A DNA stretch of 64,000 nucleotides. Source: Prochilodus magdalenae (lineage: Eukaryota; Chordata; Actinopteri; Characiformes; Prochilodontidae). A program made the translations under genes and the position numbers. The stretch covers positions 33,665 to 97,664 of the forward strand of contig JAMWET010003877.1 in the NCBI GenBank assembly GCA_024036415.1, in the 5' to 3' direction. Positions 1-31,877 of the stretch are shown piece by piece; within the stretch, counting starts at the first letter, position 1, and the number at the start of each line of letters is the position of its first letter. The notes under the pieces were generated by a model, which was given only the letters and a program-made list of their open reading frames with translations, did no database searches and had not been told where the DNA came from.

Positions 1-89
1 ACAGTTGACTTTCAACGCATTCTCCATTTAACCAGGAACTAGCGTGGATGGCGCTTAGGCCATGTACAGAGATGCAGTTCCACACTTTG

Positions 90-350
90 AAGCACGTGAC
101 GAGCGGAGGCGGGCCGCGCGTGCAACCAGCGGAGCTACGTGCGCGACAGAACGTCCCTCTGCGCAGCCTCAGACACTCTGCTGATGAGTAAAGCCAGAGG
201 AGCAGTCGGTTCATTGCGGTGGAGTCCATGATTAGCAACTCCAGTGGAAATCTACACTCGGGGATCTCACAGCGAGTCAAATTCAGGAAGTGAAGAGCAT
301 CCGTCCGCGTGCTGTACAAACGTGGATCAACCCTGAAACGCCCTCTCGTG
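90..350. promoter_or_regulatory. CpG-rich segment, possible promoter or first exon
   Basis: More than twenty CpG dinucleotides in about 260 bp (for example CGGGCCGCGCG near 115), in a window that is otherwise AT-rich and CpG-poor. This density is usual for a vertebrate promoter or first exon. I see no convincing coding exon or splice donor in it. It could serve a gene extending left of the window. From 350 to about 1480 I recognise nothing further. Confidence 0.35.
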
Positions 351-1533
351 GCAGCATCAAAATCTGTCAAGTTCAATGCAGTTAATGGCCGTATGGTGGA
401 AGAATAAAGGTTATCAAAAGAAGGGCAAAGCATCATCATAAAAGAATGAAGGATCTTAAAACCAAAAGATAGGGTCTCAGAATAATGACATATCTCAAAA
501 TAATGATGAATTCGAGTAATAATGAAAAATTAATAAGTAGGTGCTGGATTTTGCTGAGTTGTGCTTCAATAGACAGGCACCATTTACTAAATAATAAAAG
601 ATACAAAAATAGATTTTTGTGTGTAAACATTTACTATTGTCACAAAGCCCTTCTATTTTGCACAATGTTGATATTGAATTTGACAGGTTGTGTCATTTTA
701 CAGTGTGCTCTTTTAAAATGTCATCATGAACAAACCAACGGTCCAAAGAAATGGTCCAAAATTACTTGGAAAATAATGTTTCATGTTTTTTCTCCTGTAA
801 TGTTACCGATTTGCAGGTATATGTGCCTGTTCAGCACACAGCAGTTTAGCTCCGCCCATTCACCTTGAAAATATTAGGAGCCTTATTCAACCCAGACTTG
901 TTTAATTGAGGCACGATACAGGACAGCCAATCAGAAAAGAGACTATTTACATATGTCAGACTCTGACTCTAAACAAAGCCTGTTTAATTCTAAGAGATAA
1001 AGAGAGGCTGGGAAATCACTCCATAACAACATCAGGGACATCAGGGAACTAAATAGAAATGAAGATACAGTGTACCCTAATACCTGTGACCCCATGGTTA
1101 AAATACATGATTCATTGATTTTGTAATTAAATGTAATGTAATTCTTACTCAACATAGAACACACTTTTACCGTTTTTGCCAAATGTAACATATTGAAAAA
1201 AAAGCACATATGGCACATAAAATATACATTTTTAATGCTATATTTTTTTCAACTAGAAATTTAACACATATTAAAATTTGCATATGACTGCATGACCCCT
1301 TTAAAAAACTCCTAAGCATCTTTTCATATTTTCATCCTAAACATCACTACCCACCCACCCCAACTACAACGGAGAAGGTTGTATGACATGTGTATTGCTT
1401 GTCCAATAAATAAATCTACTCTGGTTCAGAGATGGAAAGATGTGGATGTGGAACATGAACAAGCCTTAAAGATGGTTTTCATTTTACATTTTATTAGGAA
1501 AAAGAAATTTGCAGTATTGTTATCATCATAATG

Positions 1534-1539
1534 TTTATT
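1534..1539 (-). promoter_or_regulatory. Candidate atp4a polyadenylation signal AATAAA
   Basis: AATAAA on the minus strand about 300 nt downstream of the atp4a stop codon. A second AATAAA lies at 1490-1495. Either would give a 3' UTR of roughly 320-370 nt. Position is suggestive only. Confidence 0.45.
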
Positions 1540-1839
1540 TTAAGAAACATCCAATCTTAACTCCCCACTGACTCCCAGTTTGGAGTATTTTTATATTTCT
1601 ATCATTATTCCCAATGTTTTCTTACATTTGTCTTTTGCATTGTTGAGCAATTTACACTGTACTACTCGTACCGCTGACAGAAAGCTGTGAGGTCCTGCAG
1701 TTGAAGTCTAATGAAGTGATTTTAAATAGGCATAGAGTAAAACACACTGATAGAATATATTAAATAAACCAGGTTAAGTCAGGTAAAATGTTCCAACACG
1801 AAATAACCACACTCTCCGGAATGAAATGGCAAAACTTGT

Positions 1840-20400
<18,561 letters not shown>

Positions 20401-20569
20401 GATGCCGGTGGTAGAGCCCGCTTCGCTGGCCAAGTCAATAGATGTCCAAACGCCGAGGTTCTTTTCCCCTGAAATTTTGAAACCGTTGCGGTGCCCTTAT
20501 GGAGACACCTAATCCTTACACCCCAGGGAGCCCAGACCACACAGGAGTGTGCTTATTAACCGAAGCAGG

Positions 20570-20577
20570 TTTATATA
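20570..20577 (-). promoter_or_regulatory. Candidate atp4a TATA box
   Basis: TATATAAA on the minus strand, 170 bp upstream of the atp4a ATG. It would place transcription start near 20540 and give a 5' UTR of about 140 nt with no intron needed. A GATA-type site (GTGATAAAAG on the minus strand) lies near 20690; GATA factors are known regulators of mammalian proton-pump genes, but this link is inference. Confidence 0.6.
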
Positions 20578-20600
20578 CCACTCCCTTACGCCCTTCGCCC

Positions 20601-21408
20601 AAGAACAAGCACTGAACCCAACCAGGGTTTCCAATGTCACCCCTCCTCACGTAAGTACCATACGTACATGTGGCTTGTCTCTCTTTTATCACTGTTGACG
20701 CTTTTGATACTGCGAGATTTCCCTTTTGTTTGAGAACACGTTACAGGGTGTGTGAGCATGCTTTTAACTTTCGGCTTATGTAATTAGAAGGTCATTTAAT
20801 ACCACTCAGTGCTGCTGCTGAATAATGGGAAAGCAGCATTATATATAGTTTCATACGATCTTAACCTTCAAAGGTTCCTACATGGTTCTTGGCTTGGTTG
20901 TAGGAGTTTAGCACTTTTTCACAGAAGCTAGAAAGTGCAGTTTTGGAGGCCCATCAGCACTTGGAAATTTTTTGCTGTTAAGTAATATTAGTATATTACA
21001 TGTTTACTGAACTGTGAAATGAAACTAAACAAGAAAGCAAACATGTCACCATTTATAGAAGTGTTTTAATTGCTTTTGTGTCAGAGTAGCTTATATATAC
21101 ACACACACACATATAATAGGTATACGCACATAATATATATTTTTTATTGTCGCAGAACACGTTTTATATTGTAGTGTCTACTGGCTTGTTTGGTCTCGGA
21201 CCCACAGGGCACAAGAAGCATGATTATACAGAACGCAGAGTGTGGAGCAGCAAAGGCAGTGCTACAGCAAAGGTGACACAAGCTCCAACTAGGGGTGGCA
21301 ACTTCAGCTTCAAAGGTGAGACTTACTTACTATCTACCTAAATCTTAGTAACAGAGAGTATGTATGTATGTGTGTGTGTATAAAAAAAAAAAAATATATA
21401 TATATATA
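20601..21408. other. atp4a 5' flank without recognised genes
   Basis: AT-rich sequence with short CA and TA runs near 21099-21140 and an A/TA run at 21383-21408. No exon, repeat family or transposon recognised apart from the promoter features listed. Confidence 0.5.
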
Positions 21409-21941
21409 CAGGGGTTGGACAATGAAACTGAAACACCTGTCATTTTAGTGTGGGAGGTCTCATGGCTAAATTGGACCAGCCTGGAGGCCAATCTTCATTA
21501 ACTGCACATTGCACCAGTAAGAGCAGAGTGTGAAGGTTCAGTTAGCAGGTAAGAGCACAGTTCTGCTCAAAATACTGCAATGCACACAACATTATGGGAG
21601 ACATACCAGAGTTCAAAAGAGGACAAACTGTTGGTGCACGTCTTGCTGGCGCATCTGTGACCAAGACAGCAAGTCTTTGTGATGTATCAAGAGCCACGGT
21701 ATCCAGGGTAATGTCAGCATACCACCAAGAAGGACGAACCTCCACCAGCATCACGTAGTGACCTGGCCACTATCCTGCAAGAAGAATGGCTTAAACTCCC
21801 TCTGACCACTGTGCAGGACGCAGTATATGTCATTCCCAAGACCAACTGACGCTGTATTGGCCGCAAAAGGAGGCCCTACACCATACTAATAAATGATTGT
21901 GGTCTAAAACCAGGTGTTTCAGTTTCATTGTCCAACCCCTG
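21409..21941 (+). mobile_element. Non-autonomous Tc1/mariner element, copy 1 (533 bp)
   Basis: Ends are inverted repeats (CAGGGGTTGGACAATGAAAC and its complement, about 32 bp) and both sides carry TA. A relic of the Tc1 transposase N-terminal helix-turn-helix is readable (EFKRGQTVGARLAGAS, then SRATVSRVMSAYHQEGR). After that a central deletion joins to the 3' end, so there is no catalytic domain. Confidence 0.88.
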
Positions 21942-22305
21942 TACATACATATATATATTTACTGGACCAGCACTACCTACACACATTGGATTGAATTACT
22001 GGAGCTAGGACAGCTATGTCCAAGTTTGACATCACACCCACGTCATCAGTCTCTAATAACTCAACACAAACATTCCTACAGATCCCTCATGGTGTTGTTT
22101 ACTCAGATTTTTTACAAATATATCCATTATATACATTGGGATATATACAGGGCAGCTTTCAGCTTAATAACTGGAAATACTGTTTATGCAGACATCTGCT
22201 TCATACTGTATGTACAGTGTAAACTGAGTGGGGCTTTTGCTATCTGCATCCCATGCAAAGAGTGCTTAGTCATTTTTGTTGAGCAAGGAATGCTGTATCC
22301 AAGAT

Positions 22306-22840
22306 ACAGTGCCATAAGAAGGTATTGCTTTATGAATTCTTTCTTTTTTGCCTATTGGTCATTTTAAATAGTTTCATAGAAAAATGAGACAAAGACAACC
22401 CGAGAAAACACTAAATTCATCTTTTTTTTATGTTATCCTTAATTAGCCATTTTAATTACTTAGTAACTGATTAACCAAATGTAGTTGATAACTGGGATCA
22501 ATGAAGCTAGACTAAGATTACTGTTACTTATCGTTGGATCTAAGCTTTGTTAATATAGAACTTCCAGAACTCCTAAGGAACTGCAGGCTTCACGCTCCTA
22601 TAGTTCCACCATTAGAAACAGACTAAAATCGTACACATGGCATAGTCAAGCGCCACTGCTAACCAAGAGGCTCATGTCATATATTCAAAAACACCCTGAT
22701 GGCTCCAAGTCCTTAGGAATAAAGTCCTGTAGGCTGAGGAGTCACGTTACATCTGGTGTAAAAACTCCACAATAAGAACATCTTAACACGTGTCAAACAT
22801 GGTGGTGGTAGTCTAAAGGTTTGGGGGTTTTCCTTCTATT
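22306..22840 (+). mobile_element. Degenerate Tc1/mariner element
   Basis: Begins TACAGTGCCATAAGAAGG, close to a common fish Tc1 terminus. It ends near a transposase relic reading HGGGSLKVWG, which matches the catalytic-domain phrase GGGS-VWG. Heavily mutated. Confidence 0.5.
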
Positions 22841-23335
22841 CCTGGACCAGAATATCCAGTTATCAGTCTGTAATCTGAAGCTCAAGCACAAACAGGTTAA
22901 GCAGTAAGATCACAATCCGAAGCATGAGAGCAAGCCACTCCAGATGCCTCAGATGCACAAGGTTTTGCAGGGGATAAGTCACAGTCATTGAAGGAGGAAC
23001 CGAAATGATCAGTGTCCACATTTCATTTTACTGTTGCTTTTTGATGGTTCAGGTGACTCTATAGTAATCCTCCTAAAATTCCTCAGCAGACTCTGGATTA
23101 GACTGAAACGAAACAAGAGACACAGAAGGATGAATAGCAGATTAGGCTTCAGTAGCAGATAAACATGAGCATTAGTATCTGTGGCCCTTTAGTCTTTAAA
23201 CCTCCATAACAGTTAGCGTTATGTGAAGAACTGATCTGTCCAGTGGTGGAAAGATTTCCCCTTGAAAACCACAGAGAAGTTAAAGACTGTGTTTACTTTC
23301 AGTCTCTAGCTGATATACACACACTGGACACTGTA

Positions 23336-23407
23336 AGCAAACACAAGCCAGAGCCTGTAACATGGGAAATGCTCTTATCTCACACAGCATAAGCTATCGG
23401 TCAAACC

Positions 23408-23465
<58 letters not shown>

Positions 23466-23485
23466 GAGTGTGAGAGAGTGAGAGT

Positions 23486-23519
<34 letters not shown>

Positions 23520-23566
23520 GTGAGAGAGTGAGAGAGAGAAAGAGAGAGAGAGAATGAGAGAGAGAA

Positions 23567-23600
<34 letters not shown>

Positions 23601-23714
23601 TGTAAGAGAAAGAGAGAGAGAAAGAGGCAAATTTAGAGAAAGAGTGAGTAAAACATAGAGAGTGAGGGACAGGGGGACATGGGAAATGCTCTTATCTCAC
23701 ACACACTCGGTCAA

Positions 23715-23763
<49 letters not shown>

Positions 23764-23835
23764 AAAGAGAGAGAGAAAGAGGCAAATTTAGAGAAAGAGT
23801 GAGTAAAACATAAAGATTGAGGGACAGGGGGGCAA
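23336..23835 (-). repeat. Tandemly duplicated GA-rich segment
   Basis: Two head-to-tail units, about 23345-23675 and 23676-23835, each with GGGAAATGCTCTTATCTCAC, GGTCAAACCGAGAG, a GA array, then GAGGCAAATTTAGAGAAAGA. The second unit has a shorter GA array. The flanks are homologous, inverted, to 28.78-29.06 kb and 44.92-45.2 kb. Serine/leucine-rich open frames here are low-complexity artefacts. Confidence 0.85.
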
Positions 23836-24535
23836 AGAAAGAAAGAAGAAGACACAGAAAGGGAAAGACAGAGTGAAACAGAGAAAAAGAGAGACAAGAG
23901 AAAGAGATAAGAGAAAGACAGTGGGTAAGAGAGACAGACAAAGAGAGGGAGTGAAGGAGAGAGAGACACAGACTGAAGGAGGCATCAGAGCCTGTGAGTC
24001 TGTTCGTTCCAGTTTGAGGCTTGATGTCTGTTATAGTTTAACACGCTGTAAAAACTGGATATTGAGATCTGTGCCCATTCCAGGGAAGACTTCCTGTTTC
24101 AGACGCATATAGGATCTTTGCACTTTCTTATCTGGGATGTAGAAAAGAAAAATAATGTATTTATTATTAGTCACTGTTAAGTCCTGGTGCTCTCATCATG
24201 TGAAATATTGTTTATGTTTCAGTTTGCGGCAGTAACACTCAGGAATGTGTTGTGTATATGAGAGAGAGAAGGTGAATTCATTTTGTGCCATATATTTGCC
24301 ACTCTCATTTTGTACAGAGAGAACGAGACAATACCTTCCCAGTCATATGCCAGAGCATGTCCAGTCCTTCTGTTTACCCTGGTAACACAATGCAGAAGAT
24401 GTCGGAGTATAGATGGGCATCACTGCATGCTAAATGTCCACACTCACGACTCTCGTGTCAGCCAGTACAGTGATATGGCCCACTCTTGATACTGTCACAT
24501 TAAAACATTTATAAACAGTGACATACAGGGGTTGG

Positions 24536-25020
24536 ACAATGAAACTGAAACACCTGTCATTTTAGTGTGGGAGGTCTCATGGCTAAATTGGACCAGCCTG
24601 GTGGCCAATCTTCATTAATTGCACATTGCACCAGTAAGAGCAGAGTGTGAAGGTTCAGTTAGCAGGTAAGAGCACAGTTCTGCTCAAAATACTGCAATGC
24701 ACACAACATTATGGGTGACATACTAGAGTTCAAAAGAGGACACATTGTTGGTGCACGTCTTGCTGGCGCATCTGTGACCAAGACAGCAAGTAGTCGCATA
24801 TGACCAAGAAGGACGAACCACATCCAACAGGATTAACTGTGGACGCAAGAGGAAGCTGTCTGAAAGGGATGTTCGGGTGCTAACCCGGATTGTATCCAAA
24901 AAACATAAAACCACGGCTGCCCAAATGACGCTGTATTGACCGCAAAAGGAGGCCCTACACCATACTAATAAATGATTGTGGTCTAAAACCAGGTGTTTCA
25001 GTTTCATTGTCCAACCCCTG
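24536..25020 (+). mobile_element. Non-autonomous Tc1/mariner element, copy 2 (485 bp)
   Basis: Same termini and TA flanks as the 21.4-kb copy. It keeps a different transposase part: after the helix-turn-helix it reads GRTTSNRINCGRKRKLSERD, VRVLTRIVSKKHKTTAAQ, then jumps to the 3' end. The two copies therefore have independent internal deletions. Confidence 0.88.
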
Positions 25021-26298
25021 TATATAAACAAGGGGGGTTTCACACACAATGTGGAAAAAATTAAACACCCGTCATACAATCAAGGTAACAACAAGGCACT
25101 GTGGAACACATAGGTTTTATTTTTCAACATGTCATAAACGATACAGGAAATGGGATACATGTGCTGTGCATGCGTAATCCAAATGCGTTTCCATTTCAAA
25201 TCGGGTAATGACCGTTGCTGAGTCCTGTGATATGTGCTAAGCATTGCTGTGTTAACCCTTTTGTTGCCATATGAAAACTAAAGCAAGGAGCTAATATCAG
25301 TTATAGCAGGTATTGTCTGATTTTGGAGCTGGATTATTAGCCAATGGGTGGTCATAGGATTCTCTGACTTTGGTCAGTGAGATGAGGGTCTGGGATGTGG
25401 GAATTGTGTAACTTTGTTAACCCTTTGTTTATAATATGAAGTATACAAAAGAGAGTTTATGTAACAGCAGAGAGGGGATTTTGGTGGTTTTAGGGGCTGG
25501 ATTAGGACCAGTGGGCTAACATCTGGTTTTTCAATGACACTTGTAATAAGCAGACCTCTTAAAAATCAAACCGCATGTTTGTTGTCGCAGAATTAATATC
25601 AGTTATAACTCAGTTTAAATAAATGCTTCACTACTGTTACTATCCAGCATTGGAATTGTTCTCCAATGGACTACATAACAGGAATGTGGCTTGGGTCTGG
25701 ATGAGAAATGCCTACATATACAGGCTTTTACTAGTGTTACAGTTACATGGTGCCTGTACAGGCTGTAGTACTTAAGGTGGAATGAAACAACTGATGAAGA
25801 AACTGGTGAAAGATGAATGTAAGCCATGTGCATTGATGTTTCCTCAGAAGGCGTATGAAAAGTGTTGACATTCCGTTCACTGTCTGGAACGTTCAATTTC
25901 TTGACATAGTTCTGTATTGTCCTACGCTGTTGCTCAGATGTTTCACTAGACTGGAATGCAGGCTGGTGTATGTACATTTTAGCGGGTGTAAATATTTATG
26001 AATTTTGGAATCCTTGGATCTTTGCATACTCAATCATTTTGGACCTACTTACACCAAAAACGTGTTTTTAAAAAAATCATAAGTGCATATATTATATCAA
26101 CTCTATATATTAAGATATATATGATCATTTAATTAGTTTAATTAAGGATCTCAGTGCAGATTTTTGACTTTGCTGATTCTAATACATCATCTCGAATGTC
26201 GATCATCATGGATCTGCCTCTCAGGCACGGTTAAATTAGAATGGTTAAATTACTAATTGACAGTTGTTTGTTTACTCAGGAAAATATTAACCATTATA

Positions 26299-27420
26299 CA
26301 GTGGTGTGAAAAAGTGTTTGCCCCCTTCATGATTTCTTATGTTTTTGCATGTTTGTCACTCTTAAATGTTTCAGATCATCAAACTAATTTAAACATTAGT
26401 CAAAGACAACACAAGTAAACACACAATCCAGTTTTTAAATAAATGTTTTTATTATTAGGGGGGGAAAAATCCCAACCTACATGGGTCTGTGTAAATGTGT
26501 TTGGCCCCCAGTTAAAGCATAACTGTGGTTTATCTGAGTTCAATGTCTCTAGCCACATCAGGCCTAATTACTGCCACACCTGTACCTCAATCAAGAAATT
26601 GCTTAAATAGGACCTGCCTGACAAAGTGAAGTAGACCAAAAGATACTCAATAGCTAGACATCATGCCAAGATCCAAAAAAATTCAGGAACAAATGAGAAA
26701 GAAAGTAATTGAGATCTATCAGTCTGGAAAAGGTTATAAAGCCAGTTATTCAGCATTTAGCTAAGGGTTAGCATTTAGCTTAATGTTGATTAAAACCGTG
26801 AGCTGTATTAAACTAGAGGTGGAATTCCCCTGACAACTTAGTAACACTTTCTAGTACAGCTTCTTTTCATTTTATCTGTGAGCATCTGACTCTTTCACAA
26901 ACAAAAGGCTCCCAAGGTTAAAGTGAAAGACCTACAAAAGACTCCAGAGACGGCAAACACCTGTCTTGTTTATTTGTTCACTGAAGAAGAATGTTGTTCA
27001 TGAAAGGACACCACAAAGAAAGCCACCACTGTCTAAACAAGAAACGAACATGGCAAACCCCATCCCTACTGTGAAGCATGGTGGAGACAGCATCATGGTT
27101 TGGTGTTGCTTTGCTGTCTCAAGGCCTAGAGGCTTCACAATCATTGAGGGAACAAAGAATTCATAGATGTATCAGTTAATTTAGATGAGAGTGTAAGGGC
27201 AGCAGTCGCTGCTCTCAAGCTGAAGGAAGTGACTTAAAACACAGAAGTAAATCAACTAAAGAATGGTTGAAAAAGAGGAAGGTGTGTTTGGAATGGCCAA
27301 GTCAGAGTCCTGACCTTAACCCCACTGAGATCCTGTGGTGAGATGACCTGAAGAGGGCTGTGCATGTGAGGCTTCCCAGAAATTTAATCATTTTTTTCAG
27401 CATGAAAGCAGCCAGTTTGT
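26299..27420 (+). mobile_element. Degenerate Tc1/mariner element with transposase remnants
   Basis: Starts ACAGTGGTGTGAAAAAGTGT, a known fish Tc1 terminus. Transposase fragments are readable in order: NPIPTVKHGGDSIMVWCCFA near 27055, then [20 protein letters not shown] near 27265, the latter the Tc1 DDE-domain phrase. Stops and frame changes interrupt it. Confidence 0.7.
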
Positions 27421-27639
27421 GAAGAGATAGCAAACTACTCAGTTACATCATGAGGCTGTAAATAAAACTTATAAAACTATAAATAAAAAATCCTATTTCA
27501 TCATGTGACAAAGCATGTCCCTCAACCTAGCAATATGCCGTAGTAGGGGGCACCCTTTATGAGTCTAGAGAGCTGGAAAAGGTTTGGTCTGTTTCCTCTC
27601 CGTCACCTTTATTCACACACCTTATACACAGTATCACGC

Positions 27640-28110
27640 CTGCTGGCTCTCCTCTCGTTCCCAATCGCCCGGACTCCGTTTCCCATAATCCACTACTCGA
27701 AGACGTCACTGTCACATGTCCACCATCTCCCAGTCCCGTTCCGTCTCTCAGGTCTAAGTCTCCGGACTATTGATTTCACCTGTAGCTGATTAGCCTCTGG
27801 TACAAATACACCTCTCTCCTACTGATCCGTTGCGAAGTATTGCCTCACCGTGTGTACTGAGCGTGGTCCCCTCTGTTGTTATTCTCGTTTGCTTCCCTGG
27901 TTTGACTCCATTTTGACTTTCTGGTTTACTCTTTTGTCTTTACCTTTGGATACGGTTGATGGTCTGACTGTTTTGCCTGGTTCTGACTTCACCTCGTCTC
28001 CTTACTCTGACTAGTCCTTGCCCTCTTGGCTGTGTCCGCTTGTACCTTGTTGCTGCTGTATTGTGCTACGAGCCTGTTTAAAAACCTAGCGTTGCTTTTA
28101 GCTCAGCGCG
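27640..28110. mobile_element. Probable LTR-retrotransposon long terminal repeat remnant
   Basis: CT-rich, relatively GC- and CpG-rich stretch with the style of fish gypsy-type LTRs (TTTCCCATAATCCACTAC, then CACCTGTAGCTGATTAGC, then a T- and CTG-rich end). No primer-binding site or internal domain seen. Identification is by overall resemblance only. Confidence 0.35.
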
Positions 28111-28779
28111 CGGCACAGTCTGTCTATCCATCCTCACACACAGCTATTTACATATTTACGCGCGCGCACACTCAGGCATGAAATAAAACAAAAACAGTAG
28201 CCCTCTCTACCGAGGTACAAAGATTAATGACTGTAAAGTCATATAGATCCCTCACTCGTAGCATTCGGCCATCTGCTGACAGGAACGAACTCCCCTGTAC
28301 CACCCTGAGGTAATGCAGGAATTACGAATATTTAGACATATTTACATTACTGTTAACATTCACCATATGTGTACGCTTATATAGTATGTTAAAAAGTAAT
28401 TAAACAGTGAAAACAAAAGATATAGTTAAATTAATAGTCAAATAAAACAGAAAAATGTGTTAATAATGATAATAAACACGTGACCTTTGTCACAGCTTAG
28501 CATAATAAGCCTAGTCTCCTATAGCGCTAGTGAGGAGGAGCAATGATTCTACAAAACTAGAAACACTCACAGCTTCATGTGCTTTACAGCTATTAAAATA
28601 CTACATTTACAGTGGAACATTCAAATTAAATGGTCTGTCCCAGTGTTTCTCAGTCCTGATCCTGAAGTGACCCTGCCCCGCACGTTTTAGTGCTTTTCCT
28701 GGTCGTAAAAGACATGACTCAACTGACTCAGATACTTAACAAACCCTTAACGAGGCAGGTGTTCATGCAGGGAATCCAC

Positions 28780-29060
28780 TAACGTGCAGGGCAGGGTGCC
28801 TCCAGGACCAAGATGGAGAACTCCTGGTCTAAACATGAAGTACAGACTCTGATGCCTCCTTCTGGCAGCTAGCATACTCTACACGCTACAGTCTCCAAAG
28901 TAACCTCGCCCGCTCTCTCTCACCCGCTCTCTCTCTCTCATGGTTTGACCATAGCACAGGCTGCCTGAGAGAGGCATTTCCTCTGGTACAGACTTTGGCT
29001 TGGGTTTGCTACCAGTGTCTCCTTTGTGTATATATCAGTAAATCACAGTGAAAATAACGG
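28780..29060 (+). repeat. Dispersed duplicated segment (28.8-kb copy)
   Basis: Shares GCAGGGCAGGGTGCCTCCAG, TAAACATGAAGTACAGACTC, a CT tract, ATGGTTTGAC and CACAGGCTGCCTGAGA with 44925-45180. The inverted 23.3-24.0 kb region matches it on both sides of its GA tract. Weaker similarity extends left to about 28350 and 44440. Confidence 0.75.
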
Positions 29061-29960
29061 CAGATGTTCTCTGCAGTGCCATCAGGGGGAACTCCACCTC
29101 CAGATCCCTCAGTTTAGGCTGGGTGTAGCTTAACCAGCTTTAAGCTAAATGCTAACTCTTAGCTAAACACTGAATAACTTTAGCCCTCAAATCATGAAAA
29201 CCCTCTATCAGACTGACCAGAAACAGAATGAGGCTAGCTTTGTATCTACTGTGTATACCTATTGTGTATCAAGCAATGACGCTACATGTTACACTGGACA
29301 CATAATGTCACAATAAAAATGTGAAACTGTTGTTTTTTTGAGGTTTGCAGGCCGGGATGTTGGTGTGCTCATCAACTCCAAGCACTGTTAAGTTCCCTAG
29401 CATGTTACAGTAAGCCACACTGCATTTAGCCATTACTACATTAACGTAAAGCCATTTAAGAGATGACAGAAAGCCACATTAGATCACACACGGCTCAGTT
29501 ATACCTTTAATATCTTCTAGTATAGTAAACTGATACTAAGCATAAGACAGTGACCTTTAATTTGTACTAGTGAAATGTAAAACTTAACTTTGTTTATTGA
29601 CATTTAAACAACAACACTTTTTAGTATAGTAGAACTCTGCTCAGGGTTGCCAGGTCCTGCTAAAAATTCCAGTCCATAATAATTTTAACCACGTTAAAAG
29701 CTCAAACTTTTGCAGAGGTAACGGACTGTAAATTGCATATATTTAATACTGTGCAAAATTCTGTACATTACTATGTCAAAATAAGACAATGAACAAAACA
29801 GTACCAATGACACATGTATTTTTTTAAATTAGATGGCATATTTCTAAATAGAAACTGTTTAAATGTTTTATGTAACTATTTTGAGTTTAGTTAGGGAACA
29901 TCCATAGTTCGCCACAGCTCCTAAAGCCCGGAACCTCCATTGACAAGTTAGTACACAATC
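29061..29960. other. Intergenic, nothing recognised
   Basis: AT-rich sequence with no open frame of interest, no recognised repeat ends and no clear low-complexity array. Confidence 0.4.
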
Positions 29961-30029
29961 TGATGGCATATTCTATTCTGAATTTGACAGGTTGCGTCAT
30001 CCTACATATCTTCACAAACTTGCGTCACA

Positions 30030-30700
30030 CTGTACACCTCAGACTTCAAGAACAACTCTGCGGCGTGCTGCATGCAAAAGTTCCTGGACGATACTGCTAT
30101 TGTGGCTTGTGTAAGGGGAGGGCAGGAGGCGGAGTACAGAAACCTGGTGGAGGACTTTGAAGATGAAAGAGATGGTGGGGGACTATCGCAGGGCCAGGCC
30201 ACTCATACAGCCAGTCTTTATTGAGGGGGTTGAAGTAGTGAAGCTTAAGACCTACAGTTTTCTCGGACTGCACCTGGACGATAGGTTGGACTGATCAGCC
30301 AGCACTGACATTCTGTACGGAAATGGGCAGAGCTGACTCTACTTTCTCAGGAGGTTTGGCTCCTTTAACATCTGAAGGAAGTTCTATCAGACTGTGGTGA
30401 CCAGCTGTCTCTTCTATGCTGTGGTGTGTTGGGGAGGAAGCATTAAGAAGATAGACGAGCAGTATCAGACGCGGGTGCGGAACTGGACTCTGTAGTGAAG
30501 GTGGCAGAAAAAAGCACAAACTGGTGCACCTTATGAATGATGATGGGTACTCCATCATCATAGACAAAAGGAACAGGTTTAGTGGCAGCTTACTGTCAGA
30601 GCTGCTTCACAGACAGACTTAGGAGATCCTTTGTCTCCAGAGCCATCAGCCTCTACAACTCCTCCCAGCGGGTCCGGAGGAGGGAGGAGGACAGATGAAG
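30030..30700 (+). mobile_element. Degenerate non-LTR retrotransposon (L2/Rex1-like) reverse transcriptase
   Basis: Plus-strand phrases CMQKFLDDTAIVACVRGG and EAEYRNLVEDF correspond to the reverse-transcriptase YADD region with D-D retained (LDDTA). FYAVVCWG-like and SLYNSSQRVR-like 3' phrases follow. Many stops and frame changes. A TATC-type microsatellite follows at 30734-30800. Confidence 0.7.
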
Positions 30701-31189
30701 ACTTAATCTCATGTTTAAATCATAGGTCTATCTCTTTCTCTATATATATCTCTCTCGATGTCTGTCTATCTATATATCTATCTATCTATCTAGATATGTG
30801 TATCTAACACACACAGTATGACGGTCACTGGAGCGGCGTGCAGAGACCTCTGCCTCGATGGGTGCCATCTTTAAATATTTTGGACAACATACTAGTTTAC
30901 CAACGCCAACAGGAAAGTATAACGTAGTAACATACTACACAAATGGTGTAACACTTTGGTTGAGGCAGGATGTGCATAGTGGTTTTATTATTAGATTTAG
31001 TCTGGGTAACAGAGGTCAAAACACAGGTGGGTATCGTTGAAGACATGTCCATAAATTGAAAAGATAACAGAAACAAAACAAGAGGAAACCCGGTTTAGAA
31101 CTAACACAGGGACAACAGCTTAGAAATAACAAAGGTACAACTGACCAGCACTAACACAGGGGAAATAACAGACTTCACAAGCAGACAGG

Positions 31190-31335
31190 GCAAACAAAGG
31201 GGACTTAATACAAGTCCTAATTGGCATCAGGTGTGGGCATGGGTGGAGCCAGGGCGGAGCAAGAAGAGCTGTGCCATGACAAGAAGTGACCAGAGGGGGG
31301 CATTGTGAAACATGAACAGGGACAGGCAGACAGAT
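31190..31335 (-). repeat. LTR-like interspersed fragment
   Basis: CTAATTGGCATCAGGTGTGG and GGTGGAGCCAGGGCGGAGC resemble reverse-oriented ends of fish gypsy-type LTRs, similar in style to 43340-43600 read in the other direction. Confidence 0.35.
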
Positions 31336-31877
31336 AGACAAAGATGTGACAAATGGTGATGTGCAATGCAATTGACTTCATCACAGTAGTGTATGGAGTT
31401 ACAGTTTGAGAACAGATTAAGCTGTTTAATAATGTAATATAGTACAAAAACATCATCGTCATCACAAAAAAGACTTTATTCAACATATATACATTGCAGG
31501 CAGAGAGAAGTTCATTACCAGTGTACAACATCTGTTTCCGTGTTGAAGATGTAGTGTAAATCATGACATTCTGGAGTTTAATCACTTTAGCATTTTTTGG
31601 CTGTTCTGTATTATACATATACAAGCTTGTAAGTGACAGTCCGTGTTTGAAGCTTGTAATTTCTAACCCCTCTGAAGCCTGGTAGGGCTTGTAAGGGAAG
31701 GACAGTTCTAGGTTGCAGTGGTCAAACATGTATGTTACAGTATTATTACAATTCCAGAGGATTTTTCACTGTAAATATAATATATAACACATATAATATA
31801 GATTAATATAGATTAGATACAGGTCTTCTGAACTTCACTAATATATAGCTGGTTTCAGTTAGTTAGTTTAGTAACTA

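Noticed and set aside
23394..23985. CRISPR-like or regularly spaced repeat
   Set aside because: Simple GA low-complexity and one tandem duplication; there are no unique spacers, and the genome is eukaryotic.
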